This document shows positions 6,889-11,402 of a stretch of DNA of 11,402 nucleotides, one piece after another; the stretch's first letter is position 1; every line of letters starts with the position of its first letter. This DNA comes from JASUTC01 sp964604305. Lineage in GTDB: Bacteria; Thermotogota; Thermotogae; MWEM01. The position numbers and the translations under genes were made by a program. The stretch is from NCBI GenBank assembly GCA_964604305.1, contig CAZRYM010000063.1:1-11402 (forward strand), written 5' to 3'. The notes beneath the pieces were generated by a model that saw nothing but the letters and a program-made list of their open reading frames with translations, did no database searches and had not been told where the DNA came from.

Positions 6889-7976
6889 ATTGATTTATCC
6901 CCCTTTTTGAGAGTTTTGTGAACTTTTACNNNNNNNNNNNNNNNNNNNNNNNNNNNNNNNNNNNNNNNNNNNNNNNNNNNNNNNNNNNNNNNNNNNNNNN
7001 NNNNNNNNNNNNNNNNNNNNNNNNNNNNNATTTTTCTGATAATAGAGGCGTTCATAACGGAGTCTTTGATGGAAATGACCGGGTTTTCTACTCCTTTTAC
7101 AACGTTGGCGAAATGGGTAGCTTCCAGCATATAATTATCCGGAGAGTCTACAGAATATTCGGATATCTCTTTTCCGCGTTGAATGTAGTATTTTAAGTTT
7201 CCCTTTTCGTTAAATGTAAGCGGGGTAATGAGAGAGCCTTCGGTTCCGTGTATCTGGCAGCGTTGATTGAATTGTTCTGTGAATCCTACATGAAATGTGG
7301 TATGAAAGTCATTGTCAAAATTCATTAGGACCGTTGTGGATTCATCCACGCCGTATTTGGTTCTTTTGACAAAGGATTTGATCTCTGTTGGTTCCCTGCC
7401 GGCAAGGTGGCGGGTCAGATGGAGAGTATAACAGCCTAAGTCGTACATGGCCCCTCCGCCAAGGGATTTGGACCATCGGATGTCATTTTCTCTGGGTGTT
7501 AAGTCAAATGTAAAAGTCATGTGCATGGCTCTAATTTCACCCAGGCTTCCCGCATCAATGATTTCCTTCATCTTTTTGATGAGCGGATTGTGTATGTATG
7601 CAAATGCCTCCATCAGAACCTTTTTTCGGTTGAATGCGACGTTGAACATGCTTTCGGCTTCAAATTCATCCAAGGCGATGGGTTTTTCGCACAAGACATT
7701 TTTGTCATTTTCCAGAGCCTTGATGACCCATTCCATGTGAAGCGCATTGGGCAGGGGGATGTAGAGCGCCTGAACATGATCATCCTGAAGGAGTTCTTCA
7801 TACGAATAATAGACCCTTTCCGGATTGAACATGTCCTTGAAATCGTCTACCTTTTCCCTTTTTCTTCCGGCAATTGCATATAGTTCACCATTTTCCGATG
7901 AAAGGATTCCCGGAATTACTGCTTTTTTAGCGATATTTGCCGTTCCAAGAATGCCCCATTTAATCTTTTCATTCAT
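6885..7976 (-). CDS. Gfo/Idh/MocA-family NAD(P)-dependent oxidoreductase, interrupted by an assembly gap
   Basis: A Rossmann-fold dehydrogenase of the Gfo/Idh/MocA family, usually acting on sugars or polyols. The first 315 residues show the dinucleotide loop GILGTANIA (8-16), the CEKPIAL motif with the catalytic-type Lys98, and the GGGAMYDLGCYTLHL motif with Asp179; these match the dihydrodiol-dehydrogenase-like branch. After NASIIRK there are 100 Ns, then a short tail (VKVHKTLKKGDKSI). Homologues usually need only about 8-12 residues between these parts, so the gap is probably far shorter than 100 bases and the frame across it cannot be trusted. ATG 7976 has an ideal AAAGGAGG seven bases upstream. 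The stop overlaps the glgD start (ATGA), making this the first gene of the glycogen operon. The substrate is unknown; an inositol, glucose or related sugar derivative is possible. Confidence 0.9.
   Translation of the reverse strand: MNEKIKWGILGTANIAKKAVIPGILSSENGELYAIAGRKREKVDDFKDMFNPERVYYSYEELLQDDHVQALYIPLPNALHMEWVIKALENDKNVLCEKPIALDEFEAESMFNVAFNRKKVLMEAFAYIHNPLIKKMKEIIDAGSLGEIRAMHMTFTFDLTPRENDIRWSKSLGGGAMYDLGCYTLHLTRHLAGREPTEIKSFVKRTKYGVDESTTVLMNFDNDFHTTFHVGFTEQFNQRCQIHGTEGSLITPLTFNEKGNLKYYIQRGKEISEYSVDSPDNYMLEATHFANVVKGVENPVISIKDSVMNASIIRKXXXXXXXXXXXXXXXXXXXXXXXXXXXXXXXXXXVKVHKTLKKGDKSI
6930..7029. other. Run of 100 Ns: scaffold gap of nominal length
   Basis: Exactly 100 undetermined bases, the standard placeholder for a gap of unknown size. 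It falls near the 3' end of the oxidoreductase gene. Nothing can be said about its content beyond the inference that only about ten codons are missing. Confidence 0.97.
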
Positions 7977-8030
7977 GGTTTAACCTCCTTTGTTTATTTG
8001 TTGATGATGTGATGATTGTCCTGAAAAAAT

Positions 8031-8059
8031 TCCATAAACTTAGCCCTTTTTTTTCTTAA
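8031..8059 (-). promoter_or_regulatory. Weak candidate promoter for the oxidoreductase-glgD-glgC operon
   Basis: On the minus strand TTAAGA (8059-8054) is followed after 17 bases by TATGGA (8036-8031), about 55 bases before the start codon. Spacing is ideal but the -10 box matches the consensus at only three positions, and the spacer is an A tract. It is the best candidate I see in the leader, not a strong one. Confidence 0.22.
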
Positions 8060-8065
8060 GCTCCC

Positions 8066-8184
8066 GAGGGGACAGGGACGCTGGATACCTGGTCAAAAAA
8101 GACATTGACCTTGAAGTATTTTCCCTACAGGAAAAACTTCACTTTTTATGAGGAAGATTCCTTAATCATCGTACCTGTCCCCTC
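8066..8184. repeat. Structured inverted-repeat element with GAGGGGACAGG ends (REP- or MITE-like)
   Basis: The ends are 15-bp inverted repeats: GAGGGGACAGGGACG at 8066-8080 and CGTACCTGTCCCCTC at 8170-8184, matching at 14 of 15 positions. Inside are GGTCAA/TTGACC (8091-8096 with 8105-8110, 8-base loop), an 11-bp stem with one bulge (8113-8124 with 8130-8140, loop CTACA) followed by TTTTT, and the near-palindrome AGGAAGATTCCT (8151-8162). No protein is encoded. The terminal repeat with imperfect internal hairpins resembles REP/BIME or MITE sequences; GGGGACAGG-type palindromes are, from memory, often linked to Y1-family (IS200/RAYT) transposases, an unverified link. No clear target-site duplication is seen. 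It fills most of the 290-bp gap between two divergent transcripts; a role as RNA structure or insulator is possible. Confidence 0.6.
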
Positions 8185-8205
8185 TTAGGCTCTTTTTTTA
8201 TTGTA

Positions 8206-8214
8206 TGATATAAT
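8206..8214 (+). promoter_or_regulatory. Extended -10 promoter for the small lipoprotein gene
   Basis: TGATATAAT matches the extended -10 form TGnTATAAT perfectly. No good -35 box lies 17 bases upstream (TAGGCT region), which is normal for extended -10 promoters. Transcription would start near 8221, giving a leader of about 45 bases before the GTG start. The site lies 21 bp beyond the inverted-repeat element. Confidence 0.5.
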
Positions 8215-8266
8215 CTCACAGTCAACATGCTATTAATCTCTTTAATCGGTTCAAAAGGTGATATGC

Positions 8267-8443
8267 GTGAAAAGAAAATATTGGTTGTTCATGTTAATAG
8301 TCTTGCTTATCTTTACACTCTCCTCTTGTGCTTTTATTGAGGGTAACCTGGAATATATCGACTCCACCGAGGATATTGTCAATACCGTTTACACGGTGTC
8401 GATCGTCGGACTGGTTCTCTTCCTTTGGGGTAGGGAATTTTAG
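8267..8443 (+). CDS. Small lipoprotein, 58 residues, function unknown
   Basis: The sequence starts MKRKYW, followed by a hydrophobic stretch and the lipobox LSSC, with the lipidated cysteine at residue 21. The mature peptide is only about 38 residues: a short acidic stretch (EYIDSTEDIVN), then a second hydrophobic segment (TVSIVGLVLFLW, about 44-55) ending in GREF. It is therefore probably held in the membrane by both lipid and helix. The GTG at 8267 has AAAGG eight bases upstream and gives a textbook signal; the in-frame GTG at 8258 overlaps that AAAGG and is unlikely. It is a single gene on the plus strand with its own extended -10 promoter, ending 15 bp before the convergent upp stop. I recognise no family. 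Confidence 0.65.
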   Translation: MKRKYWLFMLIVLLIFTLSSCAFIEGNLEYIDSTEDIVNTVYTVSIVGLVLFLWGREF

Positions 8444-8458
8444 GAAACTTTTATTGAA

Positions 8459-9106
8459 TTATTTTGTTCTGTATAATCGATCGCCCGCGTCTCCCAGACC
8501 GGGAACGATGTAATCTTTCTCGTTAAGTTTTTCATCCACTGATGCTGTATAAATTTTTATACCGGGATACACCTTTGTTATCTCGTCAATTCCCTCCGGT
8601 GCAGAGAGTAGGGATAGGAAGTAGATGTTTTTCTCTTCAATTCCCTGTTTAGTCAGGATATCAATGCTTTTAATGGCGGAATGACCTGTGGCAAGCATGG
8701 GATCCAGCAAAAAAAGGTCTTTATCTTTCAGTTCGGGCATCTTGGCGTAATATTCCACCGGTCTGTGTGTGTCCGGATCTCTGTAGACTCCGATATATCC
8801 AACGGAGGCATTTGGCAAAAGGGTGAGAACGGCATCGAACATACCCAAACCTGCTCTGAGTATTGGGACAATGACAACATCTTTGTCACTGATGATTTCA
8901 CCTTTCGTCATCCCTATCGGTGTTTGAACTTCTTTTAATGTTGTTTTCAAATTGGCAGTGGCTTCATAGGCAAGCAGTAGTGTCAATTCCCTCAGCAATT
9001 CCCTGAATTCCTTAGGTCCGGTTTGAATGTCGCGCATTAATGTGAGTTTATGTTGTACCAGGGGATGTTCCACACAGGTAAGTTGTTCCCATTTCTGATA
9101 AGCCAA
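8459..9106 (-). CDS. upp: Uracil phosphoribosyltransferase
   Basis: Converts uracil and PRPP to UMP in pyrimidine salvage; cytosolic. The protein of 215 residues (family about 208) has EHPLVQHKLTLMRD at the N terminus, a TGPKEFRELL region, VPILRAGLG, the PRPP-binding DPMLATGHS (135-143) and the closing GLGDAGDRLYRTK uracil-site segment. The PRPP loop has His where many homologues have Gly (DPMLATGGS). No ATG fits the start. TTG 9106 lies 9 bases after AAGGAGG and is preferred; TTG 9112, overlapping the fliJ-like stop as TTGA, is only 3 bases after it. It is the last gene of the lon-engB-fliJ-like-upp unit. I see no clear intrinsic terminator after it. Confidence 0.95.
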   Translation of the reverse strand: MAYQKWEQLTCVEHPLVQHKLTLMRDIQTGPKEFRELLRELTLLLAYEATANLKTTLKEVQTPIGMTKGEIISDKDVVIVPILRAGLGMFDAVLTLLPNASVGYIGVYRDPDTHRPVEYYAKMPELKDKDLFLLDPMLATGHSAIKSIDILTKQGIEEKNIYFLSLLSAPEGIDEITKVYPGIKIYTASVDEKLNEKDYIVPGLGDAGDRLYRTK

Positions 9107-9108
9107 AA

Positions 9109-9573
9109 TCAATAACCTCCTTCTGTTTTTATCTTTTTTAAAGTCCTTTGAATCGCTATCTCGTCCATTTCTTTTCTTTCTGTCAGTTCTTGTTCGGTGT
9201 AAAATTCCATCTTTTTCTTGTCTTTCAATTTATCCAGGGTTTTACACTCCCTGTCAATTGCAATGTATTTTCTCTTTTCCTCTTCCAGCTGTTTTTCCAG
9301 CATCGTTAATTCACTTTTATGCTTTTCAAGGATAATATATTCATAATCGATGTAATTCTCCCATGAAACACATTCACGGGGTGAAATCTTCCTCGAATTC
9401 ATAAGAAACGAGAAACGATTTTCCTGTCGGGTGATATGATTTTTGAAATCAACAATTTCAACTTCTTTATCATCACGTTTCATTTGGGCCTTGTGGACAT
9501 TCATCTTTTGTTGATTCAGCCGCTTTAAAAAGATATCCAGGACCCGATCAAGCCGAAACTTGAATTTTTTCAA
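9109..9573 (-). CDS. FliJ-like coiled-coil protein (flagellar export chaperone family)
   Basis: A 154-residue, highly charged, almost wholly helical protein, close to the FliJ length of about 147. The N terminus KFKFRLDRVLDI matches the typical FliJ opening. A long coiled coil follows, and the C-terminal part has the FliJ-like run TLDKLKDKKKMEFY (112-125) and ERKEMDEIA (132-140). FliJ is a soluble component of the flagellar type III export apparatus that contacts FlhA and the FliI ATPase. The only sensible start is TTG 9573, overlapping the engB stop as TTGA, with GGAG ten bases upstream; the next Met is residue 24. Its position outside a flagellar operon is odd. It could also be a FliJ-like coiled coil with another role. 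Confidence 0.72.
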   Translation of the reverse strand: MKKFKFRLDRVLDIFLKRLNQQKMNVHKAQMKRDDKEVEIVDFKNHITRQENRFSFLMNSRKISPRECVSWENYIDYEYIILEKHKSELTMLEKQLEEEKRKYIAIDRECKTLDKLKDKKKMEFYTEQELTERKEMDEIAIQRTLKKIKTEGGY

Positions 9574-10160
9574 GCCAGAACATCTCCAATAAATTTCAGA
9601 AGTTCCTCCAGTCCTTTACGTTTACTGCACGAGACGGGAAAGATGTTGAAATCCCCATATGGTTGTGATACTTCTTTTGTTTCTACTATTGATTGATTGA
9701 GCTTTTGAACCGAAATTTTATCCGTTTTGGTCAGAACAATTGCTATGGGGATCTGAAATTCCAATATCCATTCAAAAAAGATATGATCCGCTTTCATAAA
9801 AGAATGCCTGGAATCGATAAGGACAAACAGCATCTCAAGAGTCTCGGCAGATGAAAAGAAGGCGTTCATCAGGCTATTCCATTTTTTGATCTCATCCGGC
9901 GAACGTCTTGCATAGCCGTAACCGGGAAGGTCGATGAAATAGTCCCTTTCGTTGATCAGATACAGGTTGATGGAACGCGTTTTACCGGGAGTTGAACTAA
10001 CTTTGGCCAATTTTCTATTAAAGAGTACGTTTATGAGGGAAGATTTTCCAACATTAGACCGACCCACAAAGGCAACTGATTTCCTGAACCCAATATCTTC
10101 GGGAAGTTGCTTTGGCAGATAGGCTGTTTTCTGGAGCTCTATGTTTTTTACTTTATACAC
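9570..10160 (-). CDS. engB: Ribosome biogenesis GTPase EngB (YsxC/YihA)
   Basis: A 196-residue TRAFAC-class GTPase needed for assembly of the large ribosomal subunit. All G motifs are present: G1 GRSNVGKS (33-40), the G2 region TPGKTRSIN (57-65), G3 DLPGYG (77-82), G4 TKTD (144-147) and G5 SCSK (177-180). The short N-terminal lead and YGYARRSPDE after G3 are typical of EngB. The GTG start at 10160 lies 5 bp after the lon stop, with AAGGA at the end of lon serving as ribosome binding site. The lon-engB order is a familiar Bacillota arrangement (lonA-ysxC). The stop overlaps the fliJ-like start. Confidence 0.96.
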   Translation of the reverse strand: MYKVKNIELQKTAYLPKQLPEDIGFRKSVAFVGRSNVGKSSLINVLFNRKLAKVSSTPGKTRSINLYLINERDYFIDLPGYGYARRSPDEIKKWNSLMNAFFSSAETLEMLFVLIDSRHSFMKADHIFFEWILEFQIPIAIVLTKTDKISVQKLNQSIVETKEVSQPYGDFNIFPVSCSKRKGLEELLKFIGDVLA

Positions 10161-10165
10161 GTTTA

Positions 10166-11402
10166 TCAGTCCTTCAACGCAATCTGTAAAACCTCATCAA
10201 CTGTATCGACAAAATGAAAAGTTATCTTTTCCCTGATTTCTTTTGGTATTTTATATAAATCCTTTTCATTCGCCGAAGGAAGAATGACCTGGTGAATACC
10301 GATGCGATAGGCTGCCAGTACCTTTTCCTTTACTCCGCCAATGGGGAATACCTTTCCCCTGAGACTGATCTCACCCGTCATGGCAAGATCATGTCTAACC
10401 GGCTTGTTTTTCAGGCACGAAACGATGGAGGTGATAAGGGTAACACCGGCGGAGGGGCCGTCTTTTGGTACGGCACCTTCTGGAACGTGCAAGTGGATAT
10501 CATGTTTTTCGAAGAAATCATCGGCGCATTCACCCTGGCATCTTACTTGTGCCAGTGAAAGGGCTATCTGTGCGGATTCTTTCATCACATCGCCCAGTTG
10601 ACCGGTCATGTGAATTTTACCCTTTCCGGGTTGAAAGAGGGCTTCTACCTGAAGCACAGTGCCACCTACAGCGGTCCATGCCAGTCCTGTTGTTATGCCT
10701 ATCTCGGGTTCTTTCAAACGCTCGTCATCCAGGAACCGGGGAGGACCCAGTAGTTCTTCCACATCACTCTTGCGAATCTTTTTATAATCCAAATCATTTT
10801 CAAGCAATTCAAGGGCGGTTTTCCTGACTACAGAAGCCAGTTCCCGTTTGAGGTTTCTAACACCCGCTTCTCTGGTATACCCATCTATGATCTGGTTTAA
10901 AGCATAGGTTGTGATGTTAACTTTCTCAGTCATATTATGTTCTTCGAGTATCTCCGGGATCAGGTATCCTGTCGCGATCTTCTCCTTTTCAACTTTGGTA
11001 TAGCCGGATATTTCTATGACTTCCATCCTGTCACGCAAGGCGTCAGGAATCGTGTAAAGGACGTTGGCGGTTGTGATAAAGATGACCTTTGACAGATCGA
11101 ATTCTACCTCCAGGTAATGATCTGTGAAGGTCTTATTTTGTTCCGGGTCCAGAACCTCCAATAAAGCGGCTGCCGGGTCCCCCTGAAAACTCTGGCCCAA
11201 TTTGTCGATCTCATCCAGTAGAATAAGCGGATTTTTAACCCCCGATTCACGAATTAACTGGATGATCCTTCCGGGAAGGGCTCCAACGTATGTTCTTCTA
11301 TGCCCCCTAATTTCGGCTTCATCACGCATGCCTCCAAGAGACATTCTGACGAATTTTCGGTCCATGGCCTTTGCCAAAGATTTTCCCAGAGAGGTTTTCC
11401 CA
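10166..11402 (-). CDS. lon: ATP-dependent protease Lon, C-terminal part (5' end outside window)
   Basis: The visible 411 residues begin inside Walker A (GKTSLGKS), so the N-terminal substrate-binding domain lies beyond the window. The AAA+ module shows Walker B LILLDEID, sensor-1 FITTAN and the RDRMEVIEISGYT arginine-finger region. The Ser-Lys protease domain follows: PKDGPSAG with catalytic Ser at codon 10451-10453, and GGVKEK with catalytic Lys at 10322-10324, separated by 43 residues as in E. coli Lon. It is a cytosolic hexamer that degrades misfolded and regulatory proteins. It is the most upstream gene visible in this operon and ends 5 bp before engB. It appears intact as far as visible and is the LonA type, since no membrane insertion is seen. 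Confidence 0.97.
   Translation of the reverse strand, partial: GKTSLGKSLAKAMDRKFVRMSLGGMRDEAEIRGHRRTYVGALPGRIIQLIRESGVKNPLILLDEIDKLGQSFQGDPAAALLEVLDPEQNKTFTDHYLEVEFDLSKVIFITTANVLYTIPDALRDRMEVIEISGYTKVEKEKIATGYLIPEILEEHNMTEKVNITTYALNQIIDGYTREAGVRNLKRELASVVRKTALELLENDLDYKKIRKSDVEELLGPPRFLDDERLKEPEIGITTGLAWTAVGGTVLQVEALFQPGKGKIHMTGQLGDVMKESAQIALSLAQVRCQGECADDFFEKHDIHLHVPEGAVPKDGPSAGVTLITSIVSCLKNKPVRHDLAMTGEISLRGKVFPIGGVKEKVLAAYRIGIHQVILPSANEKDLYKIPKEIREKITFHFVDTVDEVLQIALKD

Noticed and set aside
7521..7883. 120-codon plus-strand open frame opposite the oxidoreductase
   Set aside because: It is an antisense shadow of a gene whose motifs are all in place; no domain or start signal supports it.
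8113..8147. 11-bp stem plus T5 as a standalone intrinsic terminator
   Set aside because: No plus-strand gene lies upstream to be terminated, and on the minus strand no T tract follows. It is better seen as part of the inverted-repeat element.
8047..8184. Known riboswitch or T-box leader upstream of the oxidoreductase or lipoprotein gene
   Set aside because: I found no conserved riboswitch core or T-box motif; the symmetry of the end repeats fits a repeat element better.
8384..8397. ACCGT-TTAC-ACGGT hairpin as a terminator for upp or the lipoprotein gene
   Set aside because: The stem is only 5 bp, lies inside the lipoprotein coding sequence, and has no T tract on either strand.
10292..10827. 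Several plus-strand open frames opposite lon
   Set aside because: They lie opposite an intact, motif-complete Lon protease, have no plausible ribosome binding sites, and encode nothing recognisable.

Overview
The window is about 11.4 kb of compact bacterial DNA with low-to-middling GC (judged by eye) and strong AAGGAGG-type ribosome binding sites. The strongest taxonomic clue is the paired glycogen genes glgC and glgD, a combination known from Bacillota and Thermotogota. The FliJ-like protein suggests a flagellated cell. I lean towards Thermotogota or a deep-branching Bacillota, because the uracil phosphoribosyltransferase reads like the Thermotoga version from memory, but no search backs this.

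Layout. (1) Positions 1-3414, plus strand: the 3' end of an Mrp/NBP35-type Fe-S carrier ATPase, then a four-helix membrane protein, a large exported TPR / beta-propeller / vWA-like protein and a cytoplasmic TPR protein, tightly packed as an operon. (2) Positions 3393-7976, minus strand: a Gfo/Idh/MocA oxidoreductase, glgD and glgC, joined by a 4-base overlap and an 8-base gap, then a tail-anchored protein of unknown function. The last gene runs 22 bp into the convergent TPR gene. A 100-N assembly gap cuts the oxidoreductase near its C terminus. (3) Positions 7977-8266: a non-coding stretch holding an inverted-repeat element of about 119 bp with GAGGGGACAGG ends and internal hairpins, followed by an extended -10 promoter. 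(4) Positions 8267-8443, plus strand: a 58-residue lipoprotein. (5) Positions 8459-11402, minus strand: lon (5' end outside the window), engB, a fliJ-like gene and upp, all coupled, with two consecutive TTGA stop/start overlaps.

Function. GlgC with GlgD would make ADP-glucose for glycogen synthesis; the co-transcribed oxidoreductase may act on a related sugar, which is inference. The lon-engB pair is a common Bacillota housekeeping arrangement; a flagellar-export-chaperone-like gene between engB and upp is unexpected. The least explained parts are the TPR/propeller/vWA-like operon, the tail-anchored protein, the small lipoprotein and the inverted-repeat element. No tRNA, rRNA, CRISPR array or intact transposase gene was seen.
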